From: Nelumbo lutea | Lineage: Eukaryota > Streptophyta > Magnoliopsida > Proteales > Nelumbonaceae | Reading direction: 5' to 3' | DNA length: 64,000 nucleotides | NCBI GenBank assembly: GCA_022828595.1 | Contig: JAKGHH010000003.1 | Span: 12,462,934-12,526,933, forward strand | Shown here: positions 37,383 through 48,809 of the stretch, piece by piece | Numbering within the stretch: the stretch's first letter is position 1 | How the letters are laid out: the number at the start of each line of letters is the position of its first letter | Translations under genes and position numbers: made by a program | Notes under the pieces: model-generated | What the model was told of the DNA's origin: nothing | Database searches by the model: none | The model's input: only the letters and a program-made list of their open reading frames with translations

Positions 37383-38657
37383 TCAAAGGGGAACCAAAAG
37401 CTGCCAGACCCTGATATCACAGTCCAAACCGCCGCTGTAAACAAGGTAAGAAGCTCCTGAAGAATTGGTGTTGTTAGAACCGTCTATGGAAGCAGTCAAG
37501 CACTTGACTGGTCCTCTGTGTCCCTCCAACACTGCCAAACAGTAGTAGCTTTTCTCAGCGCCTCTTCTCCAAATCCTAACCGTTTTATCGGCCGAACCGC
37601 TGCATACCAAATCTGACACCACGGCCAAGCACAAAATCGCCTTGGTGTGTCCCCTAAGCGCACCCGAAACCACCATATGAGCACCACCATCGCTGCCGCC
37701 TCCGGCGACAACGCCACTATCTTTCTCCCAAACTATGACTGATCTATCGCATGCACCGGAATACAACACAGACCCATCGGTACTAAGAGCCAACGCATTA
37801 ACGGCGGACTCATGCTTCTCCAGTGTGGCCACAAGCAAGTGCTTCTTGTCACCGGGTAACTTCCTCCAGACCTTAATTTTCTTGTCGGCCGACCCAGTGT
37901 AGACGAACCCATCACTAGACAAGGCCACTGCGTTGATCGCGTCGTCGTGTGCGTTCCCTACCGACTCCAGACACCTGAAGTCGGACGTTCGCCAGATTTT
38001 TAATGTCCGATCCCATGAAACGGAATAGAGGAGAGACCTGTCTCTAGATAAAGCGAGTGCTGATATGGTGTCGACGTGGTGAACCCAGGTGCATTTCTTG
38101 TGCCGGCGCACTTGGACATGGTTCTTGGGTGGGAGGAGTCTCATGACACGATCGCTTAGAGTGGGAAGCGTGGCCAAGCGCTTGTACATACCTTGCTGGG
38201 TCTCGTCGTTATTGATTCGCCATACGCGGATCTTGTGGTCTTGATGGGCACTGTATAATTTGTCACCGGAGACCACTAGAGACTTCACTGCACCCTTGCC
38301 GACGGCAACCACGTTGTTGGTTAAAGACTGTTGGCCATCTGGTTGAGGATCGGATGGGATCCGAGGCCAGGTTCGTATCTCCTTGTCAGAGGAACCGCTG
38401 TAGAGAAATTTGCCGGAGAGGACAAGGGAGAACACGTAAGAGGAATGGCCCTTGAGAATGGAGAGGCAGTGATAGCAGGTGGTGGAAGATTGTGGCTGCT
38501 GCTGTTGTTGTTGGCGGTGGAATTGTGAGGTGAGGGAAGGAACCGACGACAAGCTGGGTTGAGAAGAGAGAGAGGTGGAGTCCGAGTGAAGGTGGTTAGA
38601 CTGAGACTGAGATTCTTTATTTGAATGGCAAGTAAAGGGACATGACACGATTCCCAT
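37383..38657 (-). CDS. Seven-repeat WD40 protein, JINGUBANG-like, intronless
   Basis: Single uninterrupted frame of 424 residues from the ATG at 38657 (MGIVSCPF). An upstream in-frame ATG at 38735 would add 26 residues encoded partly by a TA microsatellite, so it is less likely. The N-terminal ~65 residues are Ser-rich with a Gln run at about 49-54. Seven WD40 repeats follow at about 68-97, 123-147, 193-223, 234-264, 279-310, 334-363 and 377-418, with typical ends SSDKEIRTW, HQDHKIRVW, SWDRTLKIW, SADKKIKVW, ACDRSVIVW, SADKTVRIW and GLDCDIRVW. This should form one beta-propeller, a protein-interaction scaffold. The closest family I recognise is Arabidopsis JINGUBANG (At2g26490) and its intronless paralogues; JINGUBANG itself restrains pollen germination with TCP4. 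Which paralogue this is cannot be told from the sequence alone. Confidence 0.85.
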   Translation of the reverse strand: MGIVSCPFTCHSNKESQSQSNHLHSDSTSLSSQPSLSSVPSLTSQFHRQQQQQQPQSSTTCYHCLSILKGHSSYVFSLVLSGKFLYSGSSDKEIRTWPRIPSDPQPDGQQSLTNNVVAVGKGAVKSLVVSGDKLYSAHQDHKIRVWRINNDETQQGMYKRLATLPTLSDRVMRLLPPKNHVQVRRHKKCTWVHHVDTISALALSRDRSLLYSVSWDRTLKIWRTSDFRCLESVGNAHDDAINAVALSSDGFVYTGSADKKIKVWRKLPGDKKHLLVATLEKHESAVNALALSTDGSVLYSGACDRSVIVWEKDSGVVAGGGSDGGAHMVVSGALRGHTKAILCLAVVSDLVCSGSADKTVRIWRRGAEKSYYCLAVLEGHRGPVKCLTASIDGSNNTNSSGASYLVYSGGLDCDIRVWQLLVPL

Positions 38658-39625
38658 ATTTTCAACTTTCAAGCCACAGGATTGGGATTTGGGGTTGCAT
38701 AAGAAAGTCAGTGAGACATATATATATATATACATTTATAAAAGAAGACTGGGGAGCGGAGCTTAATTCTCCCTCAATTTGAGTTGAGAATAGGAAGGAG
38801 ATAGGCGCATTTTAGCAAAGAAAGTGGAATTTACGAAGAGAGAAGACTCGACTAATTTGGTTTGGTTAAAAGGGGGGAGAGAGAGAGTAGAAGAAAGAAA
38901 TATTCAATTTTATTTGGTGAGAATGGGAGTGAAGGGTTGGGAATTGGCTGGCGTCACCGTGTGGGGGGCTTAATCCTTCCAACATTGCACCGCTCACGCG
39001 TACCATCTGGCTTCTTTCTTTGATCCAATAGGCGATAGCTGTAGCTGTCTATCTACAAGACTCTAGAGAGTTGTAACTTGTACGTAGGAGAGTGGTAATC
39101 GGAGTCGGGCCTGGGTTGGTTGACTTTAGAGAGTTCAACCCGAGTTGTTGAACTTCATTGGGTTTGGGTTGGTTTGTATTTTTCTTTTCTTTTTTTTTTG
39201 CTTTTTAGTAAAAAAAATGTTTCTTATTCTAAAATTTCGGCTCGCATTTTTGCACTGCAAATTTCCATTTGCATTAATGTGAATGTTTAAGAGTGCAAAT
39301 TGAATGAGTGTAATTTACTTTTGCTTCAATTTGGTCGTGTTTTATTTGTTTGTATTTGCATTTATACTCTTTCCAAATTAAGCTTATAAAGTAAAATGTG
39401 TGGTTCCCAATTTATAGGAAAGAAAACAGGCCAGAGGAGTCATTTATTTGGGGGATTAAGGAAGCAAATTGACATGATCCCCATTTATATAATAGAATCG
39501 GGTAGGAGGAAGTGAAGCAATTTTTGCATTAGGTAAGAGCAATCACAAATAAATACATGCAAAGTTGAACCGCATGTAAAATTTGTATCTGATTCAGAAT
39601 TGCTTTACAAATAAATATGGACTTA
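38658..39625. promoter_or_regulatory. Upstream region of the WD40 gene
   Basis: Contains a (TA)n run at about 38718-38732 just before the chosen start, a GA-rich tract at 38876-38900 that could be 5' UTR, and beyond 39180 AT-rich sequence without features. No clear TATA box position can be assigned. Confidence 0.4.
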
Positions 39626-39630
39626 GGATT

Positions 39631-40266
39631 TGATGAAGGGTGATTTGACCCAACCTAGCAAGGGGGGACATGTGGATACCATCTGCCAACGAAGCAACAA
39701 CTCAGCAAGGAGAGATTAGTCAATAGGTTGGGAGCTCGGTGATTGGTCACCTCAGTGCAAAGCTACCTCGGTATGTAGCAGGTCACCTAGTGTCCCGACC
39801 AGTTCATGACATAGGAGTCGAAGTGACACGTAATCAGCTCTAGGCAACTCCAAACCTCACGGGATCATGCCGCACGACAATAAGCCTTATCCTATCCCTA
39901 TTCGGATGGGGCGTTAACGATAAGGATCGTAAACTGGCATGATACTCCCTAGATAAAACGGGAAGAGACCTCATCCATCCAGAACGAAGATCCCGGAACT
40001 GTTCCGTGAGGTTCACGATAGCTCTATATATAAAGGCATCAACCCCTCCAAGGAACGGGTATGCATACATCACCTGCACACTAGCATTCTAGCTCATTTC
40101 TAGCTCGCAATCTACCGCAAGAATACTAACTTAAGCATCGGAGTGACCTCGTCGGGTTAGCCACCCTAGGTTCTCTAAGCTCACTATTTTGTAGAACAAC
40201 CCGCTCGTCACACAGTGAAGCTCCAGGTCATCCTCCAGAAGGGAGCATCCAGTTCGTACTCCATCA
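39631..40266 (+). repeat. 5' LTR of the gypsy element
   Basis: Begins tgatgaagggtgatttgacc and ends cagttcgtactccatca. A TATA-like tctatatataaagg at about 40022 marks the likely U3 promoter. It is followed immediately by attggtgtcatctgtgggaa, the primer-binding region. Confidence 0.93.
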
Positions 40267-40290
40267 ATTGGTGTCATCTGTGGGAACCTG
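40267..40290 (+). promoter_or_regulatory. Primer-binding site region
   Basis: The sequence tggtgtcatctgtgggaac follows the 5' LTR by two or three bases and resembles the tggcgccgtctgtgggaa seen at this place in many plant gypsy elements. The priming tRNA cannot be fixed by eye. Confidence 0.65.
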
Positions 40291-40315
40291 AACGAAAGGT
40301 CATCTTAATATCTCA

Positions 40316-42250
40316 ATGGATTCCTCCAGCAACACCAGGAAAGGTATCGACATGAACATCGCCGAGGGGCAAGATCAGCCATCAACTCTCCCTCAGGGTC
40401 CTATGGTGTGTATCGGTCAGTTTACCATCCCTCTCATAGTTTCAGGGTTCCCATCACTATTTGTACCACAAACCACTTCACAAGTGAGCGCCCCACTCCC
40501 CCAGTTGGTTACCTCTTTTTCAAAACCAACTGTGATTTCCTCTTGGGTTGGGCACTCGCAATTCGACGATCTAGGGCAGTGTGTCCGAACCATGCAGACG
40601 CAAATGCAACAAATCCAACAGTTCCAACAACATTTCCTTTATTAGCAACAATTTCCTCCTCTGCACTCGAGCCACCAACCGATCCTGCCTCGTTATGTAG
40701 CTTACTGTCAGATCATTCACCGATCTCCCAATCATGGTGAAGGGACATCACAGGTACCGGCATTCTCCAGAAACCAAACTACACCACAAGGCAGGGTAGA
40801 CAGACAGCTCGCCTCCCTGGTTTCTCAAAGGGGGGACCCGGGTGAGAGGCATGAAGGCAGCCAGCTCGACAGAGATAACCAACCACAATACTCGCGACCT
40901 GAGAACGACATATCGCAAAGAGAAGAACATCGATCTGAAGCCCATGGCGCAGACTCGAGGCAAGTCCCTTCCGCGCCACATCGTGATCAACACAACCAAA
41001 AGGAGTCAGTAAGAAGGAACCCTGGCCCACCTCGCAGCAGTGTCAAAGAGTTTGAGAGAACTAGGGTTGAGGAACAGGATCGAACTGAGGTCAGTAGCAC
41101 TAAAGTCGAGCCAGTGAAGAAGCAACAGCAGTAGCATCTCAAGACTCGTTGCTCTTCAACCAGGAACGGTTCGCCAGCAAAGCCCAACCAGCAGCCAGTC
41201 GAGTAGACCGGAGAAAAGAAAGAGGTAAGCTCAGTGGCAACAAAGACTATGCCTGCCCATTGAGTAGGCCATCTCCTATGTCAACTGAGCTCCTAGCGGC
41301 CCCGATGCCAAAGGACTTCAAGATCCCTCCTTTGGACAAGTATGATGGATCGTTCAACCCCAATGATCATGTAGATGCCTTCCAGTCTCAGATGCAACTC
41401 GTCGGGGCTGACGAAGCATGCATGTGTGTGGCCTTCTCCATCGCGAGCTGGGCTCAATTCACCAATATGTTCACGACGCACTTTATCACCAGCAAGAAGT
41501 GCCCGAAGTCACAAGAGAGCCTTCTAAACGTAGTTCAGAGGGAAGGAGAATCTATAAGGAGCTACATCAAGTGCTTTAACGATACATGCCTACAAAGACC
41601 AGACCTCGATCCGGCGGTACGTCTCACGGCGGCAAGAAAGGGGATTACCCATAGAGAGTTTAAATGGCACGTGGTGGCAAACAAGACAAAAAATATTATT
41701 GAGTTCCTCAAACTCGTTGACCAGTTCATTGGCATCGAGGAAGAAATCAATCAGAAAGCTAACAATCTGTCGGATGAAAAGAGGAAGAGAGAAGACAAAG
41801 GAATGAGCCATGATAAGCAAAAGAGTAAGAAAAGTAAGTCCCCGAGTAGAAAGAGAAGTAAATCCCCACGTTCAAGCAATAAGTCTCCCATGCACGGCTA
41901 CAGGTCGGGTTGGCATTCTAGGACCCTTCCAGTAGAACGAACCAACTACACCCCCCCCCTGAATACTAAGTTAGGAGAGATCCTTATGGCAATCAAAGAC
42001 TCCTCCATAGTCAAATGGCCACCCAGGCTAAGGGGAGATCCAGCAACAAGGAACAGGAATGTCTACTGCCAATTCCATCAAGATCATGGTCATAGTATAG
42101 AGAACTATTGGAATCTTCATGACGAGATTTAGGAGCTCATCTGCTTCGGGTATCTAAAGAACTATATCCTCTGAGAAGAAAGAGAATAGGGAGATCGGTA
42201 GGAGCATCGACCAGGAGATCAGAGAAGAAATGCCCCCGAGTCTAGCAAAT
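40316..42250 (+). pseudogene. gypsy gag remnant
   Basis: Starts MDSSSNTRKGIDMN at 40316, then changes frame. The main piece (41149-42132) holds MPKDFKIPPLDKYDGSFNPN and HVDAFQSQMQLVGADEA, followed by FTTHFITSKKCPKSQESLL and QREGESIRSYIKCFN, the usual gag core. Between CVAFSI and ASWAQFTNMF about 20-25 residues typical of the family (the region around the conserved W-x-x-L) are missing in frame. A basic Ser/Lys-rich tail with YRSGWHSRT and a CQFHQDHGH zinc-binding-like motif follows. Confidence 0.82.
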
Positions 42251-42299
42251 AGAACGAGCAATCGCCTCGGCAATTACCAGAAGAGAGGCCACTCTACGG

Positions 42300-45200
42300 G
42301 GTGATCAATATGATCACCGGAGGGTCCATCATTACAAGGTGCACTTCGGTAGCCAGAAGGACGTCAGTCCGCGAGTTGGAAAATGAGGGCGAAAACCCGC
42401 CAAAGTGACCCCGTCTTAAAGAGCCTATTTACTTCACCGAGGACGACACGTATGGGATTCAGTATCCACACTAAAACGCCCTAGTCATAAAACTCAGAAT
42501 AAACGACTTCGAGGTAAAGCAGATTCTGGTAGATTCAGGCAGCTCGATGAACATCCCTTTCAAGACTACCTTCGACAAGCTATAGTTACAAAAGAGTGAT
42601 CTGACGCCAGCAAGCACGTTATTGGTGGGATTCAATGGAGAAGATGTTAGACCCCTTGGCAGAATTACCGTACCAGTGGAAGTAGGCACATGGACAAACA
42701 TCGTGCAGTTCGAGCACACTTTTTTGGTGGTTGCGACACCATACCCCTACAACGCAATTGTAGGTCGGCTTATCATACATGTCTTACGTGCAATAGTGTC
42801 TACCTATTACTTAGCAATGAAGTTTCCAACTAACTATGGTATGGGAGTGGTGTGAGGTGACCAGCTCGAGTCATGCAAATGCTACATGGCCGCCCTTAAA
42901 GGAAAGGCAAAGTTGGTGGAGGACATCGAACAAGAGCAACCAAAGGAGCACGCAAAGGAACAAGCTGCCCTGATAGAAGAAACGGTTCACATATCGGCTT
43001 CAGAGACCGATCCCGCCAAAACCCTTCAAATCAATGCACTGATCAGCAAGCTGCTCCAAACTCAATTAGTAAGTTTTTTACTTAAAGTAATAACACATAA
43101 GCTTAATGTCGACCCTCTAGTTAGGCCAGTGAAACAAAGAAAATGCAACCTCGCCCCAGAACGATGGAGGGTAGTCGATGAGGAGGTCAGGAAGCTCCTC
43201 GTGGCAGACTTCATTAGGGAAGTCCATTACCTGAGCTGGGTTGCCAACCCGGTGCTGGTGAAGAAGGCCAACAGAAAGTGGCACATGTGCGTCGACTACA
43301 CCGACCTGAACAAAGCCTGTCCGATAAACTGCTTCCCACTACCTAAGATTGACCATTTAGTAGATGCGACCTCGAGGCACGGGTTACTTATTTTTCTGGA
43401 CACTTACAAGCCTGCCCGATAGACTGCTAACCAAGACAAGACCGCATTCGGAACTGAGCTCGAGCTATACTGTTATAAGGTTATGCCCTTTGGATTAAAA
43501 AACGCTGGAGCAACATTCCAACGGCTTGTAAATAAAGTTTTTAAACCATTAATTGGCAATAAAATTGAGTGTTATGTTGATGACATGGTCGTGAAAACCC
43601 AAATTTCGAGCTCTCTATTAAGTGATCTGAATGACATTTTTCAAATTCTAAGGAAATATAACATGAAGTTGAACCCAGGAAATTGTGTCTTCGGAGTCAC
43701 GTCGGGTAAATTTCTAAGTTACATAGTGAACCAACATGGCATCGAAGCTAACCCAAAAAAAATTAAGGCCATCTTATATATGAAACCACCTCGAAAAATA
43801 AAAGAATCCAAAGACCGACCGGTCGAGTAGCAGCCTTGAGCCGGTTCATGTCTAAGTTAGCAGGTCGATGCCTGCCCCTTTTAGAGGCAATAAAAAAGAA
43901 TGAGTACTTCGAATGGACTGAGGAGTATCAGCACGCATTTGACAACCTGAAAAGATATTTAAGTACCGCTCTGGTTTTAACCCAGCCTAAGGAGGGTGAC
44001 GATTTGAAACTATATCTCTCCGCGAGTGATGAGGTAATTAGTTTAGTTCAAAGAAGTAGATCGGGTCCAGTGCCCTGTCTACTATGTTAGTAAAGTTTTG
44101 CATGGCGCCAAATCCATATACCCCGAGATCGAAAAGTTGGCCTACGCACTAGTCATAGCGGCTCGAAAACAGCACCCATACTTCCAGGCCCACACCATCA
44201 TCGTCCTCACCAACAGACCTCTGAGGTAGATTTTGCTCAAGCCCGAGGTGTCTGGGAGACTGACAAAGTGTTCTATTGATCTAAGCAAATACAACATCCG
44301 GTTCGAGCCCCGCCCAGCCGTCAAAGCCCAAGTCTTGGTGGATTTCATCGCAAAATGCACGTTCAACGCGCTAACCTTGGAACTGACTAGGCACCCTACT
44401 GCATCGAAAGCATCATCCAATACGACACCCGTTCCCATTAGGATTGGACCTATGTGGGACTAGGAGCCATGGATTATTCACGTAGATGGCTCATCGAATC
44501 AGTGAGCCCGCGGTGTTGGGTTGATGTTGTACGGCCCAAGCAATGTGAAAATGGAATATGCTATCCGGTTCGGTTTTGATGCGTCGAACAACAAGGCAGA
44601 ATACGAGGCACTGATTGTCAGACTCAACTTAGCAAAGGAGATGGGTGCAAAACACCTCATCGAATGCAGGGACTCACAATTGGTGGTTAATCAGGTTAAC
44701 GGTGATTACGAAGCTCGCGACCAAACCATGGCAACATACTTAACCAATGTCAGAGAGATTATACCAAACTTCAACTCTTGCTTCATTAAGCAGATAATGA
44801 GGTCCGAGAACGCTGAGGCCGATGCATTGTCTCGATTAGCCAGTACAAATGAGAACGCGAAGCGGACAGTGGGGGGGCAGAAGAGTTGGCTCCTGTGTCT
44901 GTAGCAGAGCCGAGCTGGATTGATTCGCTCGTCGAATATCTGCTACATGGGACCTTGCCACCATAATGCAACGCAGCTCCGAGGGTAGAGCGACAGTCAG
45001 CTCGGTATGTTCTGGTCGATGGGCGACTATATAAAAGATCCTTCACGCTCCCCTACCTACGTTGCTTGTGACCTTCAGAGGCTGATCAAGTACTGCGCAA
45101 AATTCACTAAGGACTCTACGAAGGACACTTTGGGGGCAAGGGCGCTTGCCCAAAAGGCGCTGAGGCAAGGATTTTGCTGGCCTACCATGAAGGCAGATGC

Positions 45201-46145
45201 CCTCGAGCTAGTCAAGAAGTGTGACAATTGCCAAAGGCATGCCAAAATTTCCTACCTACCTGCCGTCAACTTTAAATACCTCACCAGCTCGTGGCCATTT
45301 GCTCAATGGGGGATTGACATCCTTGGACCATTTCCCCCAACAAGTGGGCAGAGGAGGTTCCTAGTGGTAGCTATAGATTACTTCACAAAATGGATGGAGG
45401 CCGAGCCTTTTGTAACCATCACAGCGCAGAACATTCAGAAATTCTTTTGGAAGAACATAGTGTGCCGCTTTGGACTACCTCGGGTGCTGATATCCGATAA
45501 CTGGAAGCAGTTTGAAGATATCAAGTTCCAAAACTGGTGTACTAAGATGGGAATCTAGCAAAATTTCACCTCGATGGAACACCCGCAAGCGAACGGACAA
45601 GTTGAGGTGACGAACAGAGCGATTCTCCACGAACTGAAAGCTCGCCTGGCCCAAGCTAAGGGACTGTGGGTAGATGAGTTGCCCAGTATTCTTTGGACTT
45701 ACCGAACTACCATTAAAACTGCGATAGGTGAGACACCCTTCAACCTCACGTATGGCACAGAAGTGGTGATCCCAATAGAGATCGAAGTGCCAACATTGCG
45801 ATTTGAAGTATACGACGGGGAAGCAAAAAACAACGAGCTCCGTACCAACTTAGACCTGATAGAAGAGGTACGAGACTTGGCCTACATTCGGACAGCGCCT
45901 TACCAACAGAGAGTAGATCAGTACTACAATGCCCGGGTAAGGAAGCGGTAGTTTCGTGTTGGCGATCTGATCCTCCGAAAGGTTATAGTACCAGAGCCCG
46001 ATGTGGATAAGCTAGGAACGAATTGGGAAGGTCCTTACCATGTAAGATGGGTATTTGGGGAAGACACGTATGAGCTCGAAACCATGGAGGGAAAGCAGGT
46101 ACCTCATGCGTGGAACATCAACAACTTAAGGAGATACTACCTATG
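42300..46145 (+). pseudogene. gypsy pol remnant (PR, RT, RH, aRH, INT)
   Basis: Protease has LVDSGSSMN (about 42527). RT has WHMCVDYTDLNKACP, FPLPKIDHLVD, MPFGLKNAGATFQRLV (43483) and YVDDMVVKT. RNase H is seen as LKLYLSASDEV and KSIYPEIEKLAYAL. The second, archaeal-type RNase H (44470-44870) has HVDGSS, SNNKAEYEAL, CRDSQLV and ADALSRLAS. Integrase (45007-45951) has a degraded HHCC ending CDNCQRHA, then GIDILGPFPP, LISDNWKQF (usual SDNGTQF) and QANGQVEVTNR for the D-D-E triad. Stops or shifts separate these blocks at about 42595, 43422, 43830, 44090, 44230, 44505, 44900, 45558 and 45951. Confidence 0.88.
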
Positions 46146-46165
46146 AGCTCGTCCATGGGATTACT

Positions 46166-46355
46166 GAGCTGGAGAGAGGATAACGAGTCACTCCCAGAAG
46201 CCTAAGGGATACGAGACCAAACCTGAGAGAGGACAACGAGTCACTCCCAGAAGCCTAAGAGCTATGAGATCGAGCTGGAGAGAGGACAACAAGTCACTCC
46301 CAGAAGCCTAAGCGCTACGAAACTGAGTTGGAGAGAGGACAATGAGTCACTCCCA
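46166..46355. repeat. 53-bp tandem repeat, four copies, in the gypsy 3' untranslated region
   Basis: The marker agtcactccc recurs at about 46186, 46239, 46292 and 46345, an exact 53-bp period. The unit is roughly gagagaggacaacgagtcac followed by tcccagaagcctaag. Tandem repeats at this position are common in Tat-lineage elements. Confidence 0.88.
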
Positions 46356-46490
46356 ATATGACCTAGCCGCTTCGACAAAGGTTATATAAAAAAAATTCCA
46401 ATCAGTTGCTAACTAAAGTGCAAATAAGAGAAAAGGAGAGAAGTAATGTGTGTGCCGAGGAAGAGGTCTACTAGGAGGACTCAACCTAGT

Positions 46491-47468
46491 TCACACAAGC
46501 TTCTCCTCGAACAGGAAATCTTCCATCTCTACGCCAAGGTCCCTCCAAGAAAGGATGACTACCCTGGTCTCTGCATCCAGCCTCACCTTGGAGTCTTTAA
46601 TGGCCACTTGCCAGTGAATCGGGAATGGCCATCCTTCAGGGTTTCGAACAAAAAAGTATCTTCTCTTCCAAGTTGATACCTTGTTTAGGTTACCGAACAA
46701 AACCTTGTACCCAGGGCAAGGTGAAATATAGTAACTTTGTCGGGTGTTGCCGAGCAGACATGAAGAATTTTTCTTAATGGAACAAATCGAGCTAAAGGTA
46801 TCTAGGGAGAGAGGTCAGTTATACTCGTGGAAGAGTGAGGTCGTACCAACAATAGTATGTATGGAGTTCGGGTGAAACTGATCGAAGGTGACATTTAAAA
46901 ACTTAATAATTTCTATGATGAAGGGGTGGAGCAGGAAGCGCAGCCCGGCTATGAGCTGCTCCTCAATGACCGTGACTTCATAATGGTCATCATCTCAACG
47001 GTACTAACCCAAGGGAATACTAAAGACATGGGTATTGGGGAGATGGTAACGAACTATTAAGGACAAAAACCCGTCTGAGGTCATCGTGGAAGGACCAAAG
47101 TTGTTCGGGTCCTGACCTTGAATAGAAGATGAAACCCCCTCTCTGGAGGTCGACCGCTCTGCCTGAGGTCCGAGTTCCTCAAACCGAGCTGGCCCGACTC
47201 CGGGTAAGGGCACTTCTCCTGAAAGGTTCAAAGAGGAGCTCTCTGACGAAGAGCTACCCTCACCAGCGAGAGTTAAGGATCGCACCTCGGCACCCACAAG
47301 CTCACTAGAATCGCTAAGGAGCCTATCTGTTCTAAGGCTATACATATTGGACATAAAAAAAAAAAGGGGACAACTAGCACAAGAAGACGAACTCACCAAA
47401 GAAAGCGGTAATGACCTTGGACACAAGGGGAGAGAATGGCGAGTTGAAGGACTTCGACGCGATCTCAA
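46491..47468 (-). pseudogene. Antisense ORF between pol and 3' LTR, PF04195-like (putative gypsy-type transposon domain)
   Basis: On minus from 47468 a Ser-rich N-terminal part leads to FLSLIVRYHLPNTHVFSIP. After a break it continues EEQLIAGLRFLLHPFIIEII, then LNVTFDQFHPNSIHTIVG. After a second break it gives WKRRYFFVRNPEGWPFPIHW (46491-46700). This pattern is that of the 'putative gypsy type transposon' domain found in plant proteins derived from Tat elements. The ORF runs opposite to gag-pol, as the extra ORF in Grande and Retand does. Its role is not established. At least two lesions interrupt it here. Confidence 0.68.
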
Positions 47469-47825
47469 GAAAGCTCAGTCACACGATTTATGGCAAGGAT
47501 AATGGGCCCTTCGGCCCCTATTTATAATTCACCGCATCCGACAATCAACGGTTGTGATCTGTACGATCCGACAGCTTCCATGGAAACCAACTGCACGTTA
47601 CCCGATGATGAAATTGGTTGAGCGCGTTCTTTGATGTTCGCGGCATTTATAAACAATGTGACGTCCGCGCGTAGCCGAGACGCGATCTGGGTCATTTCCT
47701 AGTCGAGTCGAGCGGTCCATAGAACTAAATAGGAGGACCACCCCCTCCCATGTCACTTGGTCATCGTGCCAAATCCACCTAGGCTTGTCATGAACTCTCC
47801 ACACCAGGTCGTGACCCCTGGCATG

Positions 47826-47841
47826 AGGAGTGGGGGGCAAT
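47826..47841 (+). promoter_or_regulatory. Polypurine tract of the gypsy element
   Basis: The purine-rich gaggagtggggggcaa directly precedes the 3' LTR start (tgaggaaggg at 47842), where plus-strand DNA synthesis would be primed. Confidence 0.75.
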
Positions 47842-48463
47842 TGAGGAAGGGTGATTTGACCCGACCTAACAAGGGGGGGACACGTGGATACGATCCGCCA
47901 GCAAAGCAACAACTCAACAAGGAGAGATTAGTCAGCAGGTTGGGAGCTCGGTAATCGGTCACCTCGGTATGTAGCAGGTCACCTCGATGTCCCGACCAAT
48001 TCATGACATAGGAGCCAAAGTGACACGTAGTCGGCTCTAGGTGACTTTGAACCTCACGAGATCACGTCGCACGACAGTAGGCCTTATCCTATCCTCGTCT
48101 GGATCGGGCGTTAACGATAAGGATTGTAAACTAGCATGATACTCCCCAGATAAAATGGGAACAAATCTCATCCATCTAGGCCGAAGATCCTAGAACTGTT
48201 CTGTGAGGTTCACGGCAGCTTTATATATAAAGGCAACAACCCCTCTTGGGCCCAGGTATGCATATATCACTTGCACACTAGCACTCTAGCTCATTTCCAG
48301 CTCGCAATCTACCGCAAGAATACTAACTTAAGCATCGAAGTGACCTCATCGGGTTAGCCACCCCGGGTTTTCTGAGTTCACTATTTTGTAGAACAACCTG
48401 CTCATTGCACAGCAAAGCTCCAGGTCATCCTCCAGAAGGGAGCATCCAGTTCGTGTTCCATCA
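47842..48463 (+). repeat. 3' LTR of the gypsy element
   Basis: Begins tgaggaagggtgatttgacc and ends cagttcgtgttccatca. Compared with the 5' LTR it lacks about 15 bp around the 'cagtgcaaagctacc' stretch and carries many substitutions. It is followed by the TSD copy ggatt at 48464-48468. Confidence 0.93.
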
Positions 48464-48499
48464 GGATTAATTGATTAAGATCAATTTGCTTTAGTATTA

Positions 48500-48707
48500 T
48501 ATGTACACATGCATGTCACCAACTATGCCAATTAGAAGAAACAATTTGTTACACATTGGAGGGATTAGAAGAGTTTAAAATAAACCAAAAAGAACAAGAG
48601 TAGAAGTAGTAAGAAATGATTAAAGCACTAATAATTTTACAATTGATATGGCTTTAAATATAACCGATTGGTAAACGTAGTCTACCATATAATTGGGATA
48701 AAGCATG

Positions 48708-48742
<35 letters not shown>
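48500..48742 (+). mobile_element. RTE LINE 3'-end fragment with (ATG)n tail
   Basis: The sequence from aattagaagaaacaatttgt to ataattgggataaagcatgg parallels 29150-29350 of the RTE LINE in RsmG intron 3. It ends in about ten ATG/GAT units (48713-48742), the lineage's tail. Only the end of the element is present. Confidence 0.8.
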
Positions 48743-48809
48743 TGCATATGCATATAATGCTAATATTTGCCTACCTTTATCTCAAGTCGATCAAAACCAT
48801 CATCCCAAC

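Larger units (their letters stand above)
39631..48463 (+). mobile_element. Ty3/gypsy LTR retrotransposon, Tat type, structurally complete, coding-dead
   Basis: Two LTRs (636 and 622 bp) start TGA and end TCA. The whole element is flanked by a perfect 5-bp target duplication, ggatt, at 39626-39630 and 48464-48468. The order inside is primer-binding site, gag, protease, reverse transcriptase, RNase H, a second archaeal-type RNase H, integrase, 53-bp tandem repeats, an antisense ORF, a polypurine tract and the 3' LTR. The second RNase H between RNase H and integrase and the antisense ORF after pol are hallmarks of the Tat lineage (Ogre, Retand, Grande relatives). Frameshifts and stops in gag and pol mean it cannot encode its own enzymes. 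The LTRs differ by many substitutions and a small indel, so the insertion is not recent. Confidence 0.93.

Noticed and set aside
38658..38735. Longer start of the WD40 protein at 38735
   Set aside because: The added residues come from a TA microsatellite (MYIYIYV); the downstream MGIVSCPF start is more plausible, though not proven.
48713..48742. (ATG)n run as an independent microsatellite
   Set aside because: It is better explained as the 3' tail of the RTE LINE fragment, matching the tail at 29355.
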